Below are positions 33,515 through 42,315 of a stretch of 64,000 nt of DNA, piece after piece. The stretch's first letter is position 1. Each line of letters opens with the position of its first letter. The notes under the pieces were generated by a model. It had not been told where the DNA came from and made no database searches. It saw only the letters and a list, made by a program, of their open reading frames with translations. A program made the translations under genes and the position numbers. The stretch is from Hominimerdicola alba (GTDB lineage: Bacteria; Bacillota; Clostridia; Oscillospirales; Ruminococcaceae), in NCBI RefSeq assembly GCF_900112155.1, contig NZ_FOKQ01000017.1, positions 17,694-81,693 on the forward strand, in the 5' to 3' direction.

Positions 33515-34495
33515 TTACTTCTCAAACTCAGGATAAGCTCCGAGTATTTTTCTGACCTCTCTCAGATAACCTTCTCTTACTCTTTCAGGAGACAGCAGCT
33601 CGATACCGTCCCCGTAGCTCAATGCCCACAGAAAGAATCTACGGTTTACACCGACATGAACTGTCATGATAACGCTCTCGTCCTTTTTGGAGTATGGGGA
33701 AATCGAAGCATAGTCACCAAAATGTTCAAGCATATCGTCAAGCAGAAACCGCTTTACTCTGAGCTTTACATATTCAAAGTATTCCGGCTCAAACATATCG
33801 GTCACAAAGCCCTCAGCCTTCTGTTCTTTCGGCAGACGTGTACGGGATACTTCACCGCCCTCAATATACCTCATACGGTCAACACGATAGATACGCCAAC
33901 GCTCCTCAGCTTCATTATAGCATTTTAGGTAGATACGCTCCTTGAAGTAGATGACCTTAACAGGCAGGAGTTCACGCTTCTTCTTATAATACTTCATACA
34001 CTTGTCGGTATCATATTTGCCGTACTCAAAATTGATTTTCCGGCGGTCAGCAATCAGGCGATGTATCAAGTCCAAGTTCTCAAGCAGATCGAGTGACGGT
34101 GAACATCTCTCATTGAGCGTGATCCTGCTGATGAGCTGCCTGATCTCCGCATCGGAACACATACCCTCAAACTTCTTTATCAGCTTTTTCTTCTGAGATG
34201 CTGTCAGAAACTTATTGATAGATACCGAATCAACAAGGAAACGTATCTCGTTAAAGGAGAATCCCTTGTCTATCAGAGCATAGTAAGCCGTGTTATGCTC
34301 ACGGCTATATTTGACAATATGATTTCCTGCACTGGTGAGCCGATCAAGGTCACGGCGTATGGTCACATCATTCACCCTTGTCAGGTTGCAGGCATGAGCA
34401 AGATGTTCCTGTATCTCCTTGATGGATACTGCCTTGTTCTCATCGGTATATCTTGACAGATAGTCGAGTATATAAATAATTCTTTCCTGATCCAC
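33515..34495 (-). CDS. WYL-domain transcriptional regulator
   Basis: A 326-residue regulator. The N-terminus (IIYILDYLSRYTDENKAVSI) begins a winged helix, with LTRVNDVTIRRDLDRL as the recognition part. The central and C-terminal parts form a WYL domain: LIADRRKINFEYGKY, VKVIYFKERIYLKCYNE and WRIYRVDRM. WYL proteins sense nucleic acid or nucleotide ligands and often control defence genes. The GTG at 34,495 has GGAGG at proper distance and is preferred over the GTG at 34,504. Confidence 0.9.
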   Translation of the reverse strand: MDQERIIYILDYLSRYTDENKAVSIKEIQEHLAHACNLTRVNDVTIRRDLDRLTSAGNHIVKYSREHNTAYYALIDKGFSFNEIRFLVDSVSINKFLTASQKKKLIKKFEGMCSDAEIRQLISRITLNERCSPSLDLLENLDLIHRLIADRRKINFEYGKYDTDKCMKYYKKKRELLPVKVIYFKERIYLKCYNEAEERWRIYRVDRMRYIEGGEVSRTRLPKEQKAEGFVTDMFEPEYFEYVKLRVKRFLLDDMLEHFGDYASISPYSKKDESVIMTVHVGVNRRFFLWALSYGDGIELLSPERVREGYLREVRKILGAYPEFEK

Positions 34496-34986
34496 TGAAA
34501 CCACCTCCGCATATAATCAAATGCCCCGTCCTGAATGTATGTCAGAACAGGGTGAATATCGACCGCAGACCTCGCTCCTCTGGATACACAGAGCGGCGAG
34601 GTTTCTTCATTATTATTTTATCATATCGGACGGGGTTCATCAATCAGATTCGGAATAAAGCATTACTATGTTCGGAAAGTAGTAGCATACGCCTTTATAA
34701 TTGTAAACTTTCCGTGAACTTTTGCGTTTTTCTTTCCCGAAAATATCTTTTTCTTATTAGGTAAGTGAGGGGGCATTGCAGCCGAAGTCGCACAGCTCCA
34801 ATTCCTCTAACAGAGAGAAGAAACCTAACAGAGCCGTAGGCTCATATTGACTTTGCCCCGACAGGGGCAAATCAAAGTTCGCAAGCACGGCATCTCCGCA
34901 TTACAATTTTGAGAATTGAATACGGCGATGCACAGCTTGTCAGAGGGCTCTGCCCCTAAAACCCCGTAAAGAAAGGAGAGATAAAA
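34496..34986. other. Non-coding region with candidate oriT
   Basis: No gene is supported. It holds a CCTCGC/GCGAGG hairpin near 34,560-34,605, a perfect TTTGCCCC/GGGGCAAA repeat at 34,852-34,871 and an imperfect inverted repeat at 34,890-34,931, all directly upstream of the mobilization genes. Confidence 0.6.
34852..34931 (+). other. oriT: Candidate origin of transfer
   Basis: Two inverted repeats lie directly before the mobC-like and relaxase genes: TTTGCCCC-GACA-GGGGCAAA, then GCATC-x-CCG paired to CGG-x-GATGC with inner ATT/AATT pairs. Relaxases of this family usually nick beside such repeats. The nick position cannot be read. Confidence 0.5.
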
Positions 34987-35331
34987 ATCGACAAATCAGA
35001 GAAGCATATTCGATATATGCAGATACGCTTAACGCAGGAGGAGTACGAAGCTATCGAGAGAAAGTTTCGCAACAGCGGACTGAGGTCACGAAGCGAGTTT
35101 ATCAGGGCGATGATCTTTGAGGGATATATCATTCATATCAGCGAGGACGAACTGAAGAAACTCAACAGACTTATCAGCAATATCGCAAGCAACATCAATC
35201 AGGTAGCTGTCAGAGTAAACAGCACCAACCACATCTATGCCGAGGACATTGCTGAGATCAAGGAGGGACAGGATAAGATTTGGCAACAACTAAGATTTTT
35301 CCAATCAAAGTTTCTGTCTCTGACGCATTAG
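34987..35331 (+). CDS. MobC-like relaxosome protein
   Basis: A ribbon-helix-helix mobilization accessory protein. The first ATG is at 35,017 (104 residues), but it has no ribosome site. An AAAGGAG lies eight bases before an in-frame ATC at 34,987, which would add ten residues (IDKSEKHIRY). The protein reads MQIRLTQEEYEAIERKFRNS, then LRSRSEFIRAMI, typical of MobC, and ends in a helical SNIASNINQVAVRVN segment. It helps the relaxase at oriT. The start should be treated as open: ATC or 35,017. It overlaps the relaxase gene by 52 bases. Confidence 0.8.
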   Translation: MDKSEKHIRYMQIRLTQEEYEAIERKFRNSGLRSRSEFIRAMIFEGYIIHISEDELKKLNRLISNIASNINQVAVRVNSTNHIYAEDIAEIKEGQDKIWQQLRFFQSKFLSLTH

Positions 35332-36683
35332 CCTACATCGCTAACCCCGAAAAGACGGATAACGGCAGACTCATTTTCACATCGGGTTGCAGCTATAATC
35401 CGAGACAGGCAAGCAGAGATTTTGAAGCGATCCGAGCCAAAGGGACAGGTTTGAATACTGTTCTTGCCCAGCACTTCACAATGTCATTCAAGCCTGGTGA
35501 GATCATTCCTGAAAGAGCATTGGAGATCGGCAAGGAGTTATGCCAGAAATATCTCAAGGGCGAATATCAGTATTATCTTGCTGTTCACACCGACAAAGAT
35601 CATATTCATGTGCATTGTATTTTCAATAATGTGAGTATGTGGAACGGACGTACTTTCGAGACAAACGAGAACCGCAGATTTACGGAGAAAGACAGGTCAT
35701 ATCACAAGCTCCGTACACTTGCAGACGAGGTATGCAAGCGGCATCATCTTTCTGTTATTACACGTTCTGAACAGACCAAAGGTATGAGCCATTGGGAGTG
35801 GGATATGAACCGTCAGGGACTATCGTGGAAAGCCAAGCTGAAATACACGATAGATCAGGTTGTAAAAGCAAGCGAGGACTTTGATGATTTTCTCAGGAAG
35901 TGTGCCGAGTACGGTGTGCTTGTCGAGTATAATCCCGACCACAAGATCGATCTGAAATTTATGCTTGCAGAGCAGAAAGAACACAATCCGAGAGCCAAAA
36001 TGACACGCGCCCGGACACTCGGCTGGTTCTATGAGACACGGCAGATCAAAGACCGCATTGCTCAGTATCATGGAGTTATGATCTACACGCCGAGAACAAA
36101 GGTCAGAGTTCTCACCAAGAAGCCACCAAACAAGTTTGTTCAGGACGCTATCGACCGTGGCAATATGAAGCTCGCCAGTATCGCAAAGAACGTGATCGCT
36201 GAGTATGGCGTAGAGCCTGAGCAGATACCTACTGCGGCCCTGTCGGAATACGCAAACAGCCGTCAGTTACTCTCCGACCTGAACAACATGAATACCGAGA
36301 TAGACGATCTAAAATTCAAGCTCAAAGTTCTGCGGAAATACCGCAAGCTGAAAGTGTACGCCGAGGAGGTGAAAAAACTCAGCGGAAGTGCTGCGAGAAA
36401 GTACCGCCAAAACAACAGCGATGAGCTTTCCGAATACGGGCAAATCCGTTCTAAGGTATTGGAGCTTTACCCATCGGGACATATCCCGACCGTGGAGAAT
36501 CTGGAGCAAAAAATAAACGCCCTTATACAAGAGCGTTCAGAGAAAGATTTGCAGTTTCGTGAAGCGGATAAGCGGGCGCGTGATCTTGCTGACGCACAGC
36601 GTACTATTGAGGAATTTCTCAGGCAGGAACGCAACGAACAGCAGCAAGACCGCAAGCGTAAAAAGAATGGGGATTTGGAGTGA
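35280..36683 (+). CDS. Relaxase, MOBP type
   Basis: A 467-residue conjugative relaxase that nicks oriT and leads the strand into the recipient. The metal-binding triad HTDKDHIHVHCIFNN is at residues 103-117. The likely nucleophile is Y19 in DALAYIANPEKT near the N-terminus. The C-terminal third (320-460) is helical and charged, with a coiled coil ending in EQQQDRKRKKNG. The start is a TTG at 35,280 inside the mobC-like gene, with AAGGAGGG about a dozen bases upstream. Confidence 0.93.
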   Translation: MATTKIFPIKVSVSDALAYIANPEKTDNGRLIFTSGCSYNPRQASRDFEAIRAKGTGLNTVLAQHFTMSFKPGEIIPERALEIGKELCQKYLKGEYQYYLAVHTDKDHIHVHCIFNNVSMWNGRTFETNENRRFTEKDRSYHKLRTLADEVCKRHHLSVITRSEQTKGMSHWEWDMNRQGLSWKAKLKYTIDQVVKASEDFDDFLRKCAEYGVLVEYNPDHKIDLKFMLAEQKEHNPRAKMTRARTLGWFYETRQIKDRIAQYHGVMIYTPRTKVRVLTKKPPNKFVQDAIDRGNMKLASIAKNVIAEYGVEPEQIPTAALSEYANSRQLLSDLNNMNTEIDDLKFKLKVLRKYRKLKVYAEEVKKLSGSAARKYRQNNSDELSEYGQIRSKVLELYPSGHIPTVENLEQKINALIQERSEKDLQFREADKRARDLADAQRTIEEFLRQERNEQQQDRKRKKNGDLE

Positions 36684-37058
36684 TTATTTCTTTTTCACCC
36701 ACCAGCCATTTCCGTCAAAATAACCGTGTTGTTCCATGAATGGAGCGAGAACCGAAATATAACCTTTTTCCGGAATCGTTATTCCCTCATCACGAAGATA
36801 GCTGAAGATGATTTCTTGCAATTCGTCCATTAAGGCAAACCAAGCATCAGTCTGTTCGCAGGCGTAGGTATAGGCGGTAGTACCTTCCTCATAGTCGTAT
36901 TCATTATCTTCAATCCACCACGCTTTGTTATGTACGGCAGCATACGCATCTATTATGCTTTGTTTGTCAGTATGCTCAGAGAGCCATTTACGAATGTCAT
37001 CGACACTCAAATCAGGGAGAGGTTCACTACCCATAATGAAATAATCTTGAATACTCAT
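36684..37058 (-). CDS. Hypothetical protein convergent with the relaxase
   Basis: A 124-residue acidic protein with many aromatics (AVHNKAWWIEDNEYDYEEGT). It starts with a helix after MSIQDYFIMGSEPLPDLS and ends GYFDGNGWWVKKK. No motif is recognised. Its stop abuts the relaxase stop, so transcription converges there. It and the next two minus-strand genes form a small cluster that may be cargo in the mobilization module. Confidence 0.65.
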   Translation of the reverse strand: MSIQDYFIMGSEPLPDLSVDDIRKWLSEHTDKQSIIDAYAAVHNKAWWIEDNEYDYEEGTTAYTYACEQTDAWFALMDELQEIIFSYLRDEGITIPEKGYISVLAPFMEQHGYFDGNGWWVKKK

Positions 37059-37072
37059 TGCACCCTCCGAAT

Positions 37073-37639
37073 CTATTTATGTGATTGTTCGCAAATCAGA
37101 TTTCCATTATAATCAATCTCATAATAATTATCCTCAAAGTCATAAAGGCATACACGATCTTCAAGCAACCGAAAAGCCTGTTTATTGTTTGGTGATACGA
37201 AAATATCTCTACCTGAAAAGCCCCACTTTTTATTGAAATCTTTATCATATCGTGCTACTTCAAGCTCACCATGAATAAAGTATCCGTCAGGTGTACTATA
37301 CAGACCAAAGGCACATCCATACAAATCGGTATCATAGGTTGCTACTACTGTTCTATTATGAAGATTAAGTATAACAACTCGATTATCCTGAACTACGGTC
37401 AGAACCTCATCATCAAGAACGGCACAGTCATCAGGATATGATTGACCTGAACCTACTAAAGCAATCTTGTATTTGTCATAATACAGATTTACGGATAAGG
37501 ACAGCACTCTATAAAAGTCCTGAGCAGTATATCCGTCAACATTCAAAATAAGATCATATTCACTATGATCGGGGCTTTTGAAATCAAAGTTGTCATCTAA
37601 TGTGACCTCAACAGCACATCTATTATTTGTAAGTTTCAT
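37073..37639 (-). CDS. Hypothetical beta-rich protein
   Basis: A 188-residue protein built of repeated short strands (VLDDEVLTVVQDNRVVILNL, EDRVCLYDFEDNYYEIDYNG), like part of a beta-propeller. It has no signal peptide. The ATG overlaps the upstream zinc/RHH gene's stop by four bases (ATGA), so the two are coupled. The function is unknown; an immunity-type role is conceivable but not shown. Confidence 0.65.
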   Translation of the reverse strand: MKLTNNRCAVEVTLDDNFDFKSPDHSEYDLILNVDGYTAQDFYRVLSLSVNLYYDKYKIALVGSGQSYPDDCAVLDDEVLTVVQDNRVVILNLHNRTVVATYDTDLYGCAFGLYSTPDGYFIHGELEVARYDKDFNKKWGFSGRDIFVSPNNKQAFRLLEDRVCLYDFEDNYYEIDYNGNLICEQSHK

Positions 37640-38064
37640 TGTTTATTCCCATTGTGTTTTTCTTTGTATTCCTCCAAAGCCGTGAGTAACAGCTTATTCA
37701 CGCTCATACCCTGAGACTCTGCATAAGCCTTGATCTTCTCACGCTCTCCTTTCGGCACGTTGACACGGATATAATCGTAATGTCCTTTGAGGTATTCCGT
37801 GTTCGGAGCTGATTTCTTACGCTTCTTATTTGCGGTACACTCCTTGCAATACTTCTGCGAACCGGAAGTCACAGTATAGGTCTTACCGCAGATCGGACAA
37901 ACCTGTTCGCTGCCGATCTTTACGGCATTGCCGGACTTCTTCTTCTCAGCGTATGCACGGTTACGGGCAGCCTGAGCCTTGTCACGGCAATAGATACAGT
38001 ATTTTGCACGGGTGTTGTTCGTCTCAAACTCCAAACCGCACATCTCGCATTTATGCTTAAACAA
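37636..38064 (-). CDS. Two zinc knuckles with a ribbon-helix-helix domain
   Basis: A 142-residue DNA-binding protein. CEMCGLEF with CIYC and CPICGKTY with CKEC form two zinc knuckles (about 6-26 and 56-77). The C-terminal YIRVNVPKGEREKIKAYAES and MSVNKLLLTALEEY form an Arc-type ribbon-helix-helix. It is transcribed divergently from ssb; the two promoters carry the same motif, so it is a good candidate for an autoregulator of both. It is coupled to the downstream gene. Confidence 0.8.
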   Translation of the reverse strand: MFKHKCEMCGLEFETNNTRAKYCIYCRDKAQAARNRAYAEKKKSGNAVKIGSEQVCPICGKTYTVTSGSQKYCKECTANKKRKKSAPNTEYLKGHYDYIRVNVPKGEREKIKAYAESQGMSVNKLLLTALEEYKEKHNGNKQ

Positions 38065-38096
38065 GAGTATTCCCCCTTAATTTCGGTCTTTCCTCT

Positions 38097-38125
38097 ATTC
38101 TATCAAAAGTTGGGTGCAAAGTCAA
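38097..38125 (-). promoter_or_regulatory. Divergent promoter toward the zinc/RHH gene
   Basis: Minus-strand TTGACT and TAGAAT with a 17-bp spacer. Its -35 side overlaps a copy of the TTGGGTGYAAAGWCAAGTATAAT-like motif cut here to 38,110-38,132. Confidence 0.75.
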
Positions 38126-38132
38126 GTATAAT
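38110..38132 (+). repeat. Shared promoter motif, copy 1
   Basis: TTGGGTGCAAAGTCAAGTAT and three more bases recur at 38,232-38,254 with two differences, 122 bp away, each over a promoter. Confidence 0.7.
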
Positions 38133-38225
38133 CCGAAATTTATACAAATCACACTGGGGAAAATCAAAAATCGGGGTGCTGATTGCTGCGCTCCTACAAA
38201 GATTCCAAAATAAAGAAAATTATAC

Positions 38226-38254
38226 TTGACATTGGGTGTAAAGACAAGTATAAT
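38226..38254 (+). promoter_or_regulatory. Promoter of the ssb-par operon, with inverted repeat
   Basis: Perfect consensus TTGACA and TATAAT with a 17-bp spacer. Arms ATTATACTTG and CAAGTATAAT (38,220-38,254) place both boxes inside one dyad, so a bound repressor would block polymerase. Confidence 0.85.
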
Positions 38255-38307
38255 AAAAGCACAACAGAAACACAGAAACCCGAAACCACGAAAGGAAGGT
38301 AAATCCT

Positions 38308-38697
38308 ATGTTAAACAAGTTCATGGTAGCCGGCAGACTGACTGCCGATCCCGAAATTCAGACCAAAGGCGAGAGCCGTCTTTGCAAGTTCACCATTGCC
38401 TGCGACCGCCCGAAGCGTAAGGGCGAGGAGAATCCCGAAACCGACTTCTTTACCTGCACAGCCTGGAACCGCAACGCAGATGTGATCGTCGATTGGTTCG
38501 GCAAGGGCGATATGGTCACACTCGTCGGAGCAGTCCACATCAACCGCTATGAAAAGGACGGTCAGAAGCGTTCTTCCACCGAGGTAAAAGTTGAGGAAAT
38601 CCACTTCAACGGCGGTAAGAAGCGTGAGAACACCGCAACGACCGCCAACAGCTATGAAAATCCCTACGCAGGAACAGAGGACGATCCGCTGTTCTAA
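38308..38697 (+). CDS. ssb: Single-stranded DNA-binding protein
   Basis: A 129-residue SSB. The OB fold starts [17 protein letters not shown] and continues with [10 protein letters not shown] and [16 protein letters not shown]. The C-terminus ends in EDDPLF, the acidic tip that recruits partner enzymes. It protects transferred single strands or replicating DNA of the element. First gene of a long operon running to 42,520; AAAGGAAGG precedes the ATG. Confidence 0.95.
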   Translation: MLNKFMVAGRLTADPEIQTKGESRLCKFTIACDRPKRKGEENPETDFFTCTAWNRNADVIVDWFGKGDMVTLVGAVHINRYEKDGQKRSSTEVKVEEIHFNGGKKRENTATTANSYENPYAGTEDDPLF

Positions 38698-38723
38698 CCT
38701 ATAATCACAAGGAGGATACGAAA

Positions 38724-39506
38724 ATGGACACTACTATTATCGCAATCAGCAATCAGAAAGGCGGTGTCGGCAAGTCCACCACCGCATATAACCTCGGAGC
38801 TTGCCTTGCTCTGAACCACGGAAAGAAGGTTCTGCTTGTGGACTTCGATCCGCAGGCAAACCTCTCCGAGTACCTGAAATATGAGCCGAACGGCAATCCG
38901 ACCATGACACAGCTTATCATGTCATTCTACGCAGGAACGCCCTTGACAGCGGAAACTGCTCAGAAGACGATCCGTCACAGCGATACAGCAGGAGTGGACT
39001 ACATTCCCTCCGACATCAACCTCGCAAATGCGGAAACGCTCATGGTCACGATGATCTCTAAGGAGCATATTCTACGCAGAATACTCACGGAAGACCTGAT
39101 CGTAGGTTATGACTTCGTGCTGATCGACTGCCTGCCGTCCCTGGGAACGCTCCTTATCAATGCCCTTACCGCTGCGGACAGGGTGCTGATACCCGTACAG
39201 ACACAGAAGTTCAGTATGGACGGCTTGCAGTCCCTTGAAGCTCTCACTCAGCTCGTCAAGGCAAATACCAACCCGAAGCTGAACCTCATCGGAGTGCTGC
39301 CGACAATGGTTGACCGCACAAAGGTCAGCAGGACGGCGATTGATACACTCAACGAAAAGTACGGCGAAATGCTGTTCAGGACAAGCATCAGCAAGTCTAT
39401 CGAAGCTGCCAAAAGCTCCGAAAACGGCACACCGCTTTGTCTCACAGGTCACAAGTTAGGTCAGGAATATGATGAATTAGCTCAGGAGGTGCTTTCAAGA
39501 TGTTAA
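38724..39506 (+). CDS. parA: ParA-family partition ATPase
   Basis: A 260-residue ParA/Soj-type protein. The deviant Walker [15 protein letters not shown] is near residue 11. [13 protein letters not shown] gives motif A', and [16 protein letters not shown] gives Walker B. It works with ParB to segregate the element when circular or to stabilise it. Its 3' end overlaps the next small gene by seven bases. GGAGG precedes the ATG. Confidence 0.95.
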   Translation: MDTTIIAISNQKGGVGKSTTAYNLGACLALNHGKKVLLVDFDPQANLSEYLKYEPNGNPTMTQLIMSFYAGTPLTAETAQKTIRHSDTAGVDYIPSDINLANAETLMVTMISKEHILRRILTEDLIVGYDFVLIDCLPSLGTLLINALTAADRVLIPVQTQKFSMDGLQSLEALTQLVKANTNPKLNLIGVLPTMVDRTKVSRTAIDTLNEKYGEMLFRTSISKSIEAAKSSENGTPLCLTGHKLGQEYDELAQEVLSRC

Positions 39507-39727
39507 GAATGTCAGAACTCGCAATGAATCCGAACCGCAAGGTCACTACCGTATGCTACGGCAAGAAGCAGGAGTGGGACGACCGTGAAGAAGCATCAGC
39601 ATACTTCCTTGAAGCGATGATGAACAGCGACGGCGCAGAGCATGACCGCTATTCGGGCATCTACATTCAGCTTCAGAACGGACTGAGCTACTGCACCGAT
39701 GAAGATGATGAGGAGGACGAGTCATGA
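39500..39727 (+). CDS. Small acidic protein of the par operon
   Basis: A 75-residue protein with a basic N-terminal half ([20 protein letters not shown]) and an acidic tail (DEDDEEDES). It overlaps parA by seven bases and the next gene by four (ATGA), so it is tightly coupled. No known motif; the overlap suggests a conserved operon member. Confidence 0.75.
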   Translation: MLRMSELAMNPNRKVTTVCYGKKQEWDDREEASAYFLEAMMNSDGAEHDRYSGIYIQLQNGLSYCTDEDDEEDES

Positions 39728-40068
39728 AACCCTTTGATACCGACAAGATACCGTGGCTGTTCACTCCCCACGATGACGGTGAGTTAGACGAGTATTTCAG
39801 CTCAGACCACAGCAAAATCATAGCAGAGACTTCACGGGAAGTGATCGCCAGTCTTTCCGAGAGCCGTGACAGGCTCTCAGGAAAGCTCTGCTACACCTTC
39901 AATTATAATCAGCGCAGATACAGAAACACGCTCCTGAGATTTGCGGATATGATCGTCCGTGCAGATGTTACGGCGAAAAAGCTGAAAAGCCGTATCATGG
40001 AGCTTGATATTGAGAACCGTGAGCTTCGCAAACAGCTTGCGGATATGGAAAGGAAGATGAAACGATGA
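39724..40068 (+). CDS. Coiled-coil protein between parA and parB
   Basis: A 114-residue protein. After a short polar start (PFDTDKIPWLFTPHDDGELD) most of it is helical, and residues 70-114 form a coiled coil ending in RKQLADMERKMKR. It overlaps both neighbours by four bases. It may bridge or regulate ParA and ParB; this is inferred only from position. Confidence 0.7.
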   Translation: MKPFDTDKIPWLFTPHDDGELDEYFSSDHSKIIAETSREVIASLSESRDRLSGKLCYTFNYNQRRYRNTLLRFADMIVRADVTAKKLKSRIMELDIENRELRKQLADMERKMKR

Positions 40069-41015
40069 ATACACCGCAGTTTGACCTGAGTGCTATGCTC
40101 TCCACACCACAGCAGACCGCTGTACAGCAGATACCGTGCGATCAGCTCAAGCCGTACCACAACCACAAGTTTGAGCTGTACTCCGGCGAGAGACTTGAAG
40201 ATATGGTAGCCAGCATCAAGGAGAATGGTGTGCTGTCTCCGATCATCGTTCAGCCGGACGGTGACGGATACGAAATCCTCATCGGTCATAACCGCTGGAA
40301 TGCTTCTAAAATCGCAGGACTTCCGACTGTTCCGGCGATCATCAAGGCAGGACTTACCGAGGACGAAGCCGAAATGTATGTCATTGAGTCGAATGTTATG
40401 CAGAGAGGCTTTGAAAACCTCAGAATATCGGAACAGGCTGCCGCTGTTGCACTCAGACACAGCGAAATGTTCTCTCAGGGCAAGCGAAATGACATTCTCA
40501 GAGAGCTTGCACACCTTGAAAATCCGTCAGCCGAACCCGACAGCTCAACTTTGAACCCAGTGGGTTCAAAGTTAGACACGAGCGAGAGCGTCGGCAAGGA
40601 GTATGGTGTCAGCAAAGGTTCAGTAGTAAGGCTTATTCGTATCAATAAGCTCATTGATGAGCTGAAAGCACTTGTAGACAGCGGAGAGCTTTCTATTCGT
40701 GCAGGCGTGGAGCTTTCTTTCCTGTCCGAAGATACGCAGGCTGTTGTCGCTGAATGTACCGAGGACTGTAAGATCGACATGAAAACAGCCAAAATGCTTC
40801 GTGCTTCTGCCGACAGCGAGGGCAACATCGACCGTGATACCGTTCACAGCATCGTTTACCATGATGATACCGAGCCGAAGCCTAAGCCCAAGAGCGTGAA
40901 GATCAGCAACGAAACCTACACCAAGTATTTCAGAAACGGTGAGAAGCCGAAAGAGATTACAGAAACTATTGAAAAGGCTCTTGAACTCTACTTTAAGAAC
41001 ATGGAGGACAAATAA
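40065..41015 (+). CDS. parB: ParB/Spo0J-family partition protein
   Basis: A 316-residue ParB. The N-terminal nuclease-like CTP-binding domain has IPCDQLKPYHNHKF, then GVLSPIIVQPDGDGYEIL, and IGHNRWNASKIAG in place of GERR-type motifs. The helix-turn-helix follows (SVGKEYGVSKGSVVRLIRIN) at about 175-200. Between them the DNA encodes STLNPVGSKLD within a perfect 27-bp palindrome (40,548-40,574). Chromosomal parS of B. subtilis also lies in the parB gene, so this may be the binding site. It overlaps its upstream neighbour by four bases. Confidence 0.92.
   Translation: MNTPQFDLSAMLSTPQQTAVQQIPCDQLKPYHNHKFELYSGERLEDMVASIKENGVLSPIIVQPDGDGYEILIGHNRWNASKIAGLPTVPAIIKAGLTEDEAEMYVIESNVMQRGFENLRISEQAAAVALRHSEMFSQGKRNDILRELAHLENPSAEPDSSTLNPVGSKLDTSESVGKEYGVSKGSVVRLIRINKLIDELKALVDSGELSIRAGVELSFLSEDTQAVVAECTEDCKIDMKTAKMLRASADSEGNIDRDTVHSIVYHDDTEPKPKPKSVKISNETYTKYFRNGEKPKEITETIEKALELYFKNMEDK
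40548..40574. repeat. 27-bp palindrome, copy 1 (inside parB)
   Basis: Arms AACTTTGAACCCA and its complement around one G. Perfect palindrome within the coding sequence. Other copies are at 44,800, 56,710 and 60,861. Confidence 0.9.
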
Positions 41016-41016
41016 C

Positions 41017-41721
41017 ATGAAGAAGATTATCACAGCGGTATTCTGTACCGCACTTGCACTCAGCTCAGGGCTTACAGCCTATGCTGCCGAAGCTCTTGAC
41101 CGTGACACCGTTGAGTCAGCGATTTGGGAAGATCTCTGGAACGGCAAGGGCGATAACGGTCTTGATTATCCCGAAGCATCGTACAAGCACCACTTACTCG
41201 ACAAGTGGCTTGACGAGAACTATGGCACAGGCGGACTGGACTGGTCCGACACGGGCGAGATCAAGCATGAATACCGCCGTTATTACCGTGGTCTGATCGA
41301 CGGCTGGGACTTTGAGGACGATAACAACGGCGGTTGGACTATTGACACCGAGGATAATCATTACAGTTTCACGCTCCTGAACGGTAACTGGCAGATGATC
41401 GACAAAAACGGCAATACCGTTGACAGCTTTCCGCCTTTCAGTACGCTGAAAGATACCGAACCCGAAGCAACAGGCGGATATGAGATACACGATGACGGCG
41501 AGGATTCACCGAGAGTGATCGGAGAGGTCACAGCACGAACGGAAACGGCTTCTGAGGGCAGTTCTGCCGCAGAGGGTAATGATACCACTGTTAGTCCATC
41601 AGGCGGTTCTGAGGGCAATTCTGAGGGTTCTGGCGTTAATTCTCTTGCGATCATTGCAGGAGTGGCAGCTCTCGCAGGAGTCGGCGGTGCTGGCTACTAT
41701 ATCATGAAGAAACGGAAGTGA
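41017..41721 (+). CDS. Secreted protein with C-terminal membrane anchor
   Basis: A 234-residue protein. A signal peptide MKKIITAVFCTALALSSGLT with an AYAAEA cleavage region is followed by an acidic, Trp/Tyr-rich domain (about 28-140), a Ser/Thr/Gly-rich linker and a C-terminal helix (SLAIIAGVAALAGVGGAGYY) ending in KKRK. No LPXTG motif is present. It follows parB by one base and is likely a cell-surface component of the element, perhaps in mating contact. Confidence 0.75.
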   Translation: MKKIITAVFCTALALSSGLTAYAAEALDRDTVESAIWEDLWNGKGDNGLDYPEASYKHHLLDKWLDENYGTGGLDWSDTGEIKHEYRRYYRGLIDGWDFEDDNNGGWTIDTEDNHYSFTLLNGNWQMIDKNGNTVDSFPPFSTLKDTEPEATGGYEIHDDGEDSPRVIGEVTARTETASEGSSAAEGNDTTVSPSGGSEGNSEGSGVNSLAIIAGVAALAGVGGAGYYIMKKRK

Positions 41722-41725
41722 TGAT

Positions 41726-42133
41726 ATGATTTTTCACAGCAAACAGAAAGTCAACGGCGCTCCTGCGTGGGAAGTTGATACCGACACGCAGACAGTACGC
41801 CACCGCAATCCAAAGACTGGCGAAACAGAGCGTTATGTGTTCCACACCGACCAGATCAGGTATTATCTGCATCACATTGAGGATAAGCGGCCCGATCTCT
41901 TGCAGGAGATCGTGAACAAGGGTGAGATTTATAAGCACCTGGACGAGCTTGATACTAAGGTCACGGACGCAGTAAACCGTCAGACTGACTTGCTTATGCA
42001 GTCGAGCCGTGACTATCAGGTTGCCGTTGAATCTGGCAATCTCAATGCCGTTGGCTCTATCGGAAATCTGCTCCGTATGCAGGCACAGCGAGCCGTTTAT
42101 GATACCATGATCTATCTTTGGAGGGACGAATAA
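41726..42133 (+). CDS. TnpV-like protein
   Basis: A 135-residue protein resembling TnpV proteins found on gut mobile elements. The segment IRYYLHHIEDKRPDLLQEIV, then GEIYKHLDELDTKV, fits the TnpV pattern of a helix, R-P-x-L, and K-x-Y-x-H-L-x-E-x-D. The C-terminal helix includes MQAQRAVYDTMIYLW. TnpV function is not established. It is coupled to the next gene by a TAATG overlap. Confidence 0.65.
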   Translation: MIFHSKQKVNGAPAWEVDTDTQTVRHRNPKTGETERYVFHTDQIRYYLHHIEDKRPDLLQEIVNKGEIYKHLDELDTKVTDAVNRQTDLLMQSSRDYQVAVESGNLNAVGSIGNLLRMQAQRAVYDTMIYLWRDE

Positions 42134-42315
42134 TGTTTTGTGCGAACTGTTACAAGGAAATACCCGCAGGCAAGAGCTATTACAAGCATCAGGACACCAA
42201 TCAGAGCTATTGCTCCCTGGACTGCCTGAATGACCACATGATCTATACTCACACGATCACCCTTGAAACGAGCGAGGGTGAAGAAAGCACCGAGGAACAG
42301 GACAATGACGAGTGA
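42133..42315 (+). CDS. Small zinc-finger protein
   Basis: A 60-residue protein with CANCYKEI and CSLDCLNDH, four metal-binding cysteines in a treble-clef-like layout, and an acidic tail (EGEESTEEQDNDE). It starts on the stop of the previous gene and overlaps the next gene, so it is part of the operon. The role is unknown. Confidence 0.7.
   Translation: MFCANCYKEIPAGKSYYKHQDTNQSYCSLDCLNDHMIYTHTITLETSEGEESTEEQDNDE

Noticed and set aside
34552..34764. 70-codon plus-strand frame before the mob genes
   Set aside because: It covers a hairpin, has no ribosome site and is rich in Ser/Phe/Arg with no domain.
41640..41721. Sortase sorting signal on the surface protein
   Set aside because: The C-terminus has a helix and a basic tail, but no LPXTG-like motif precedes it.
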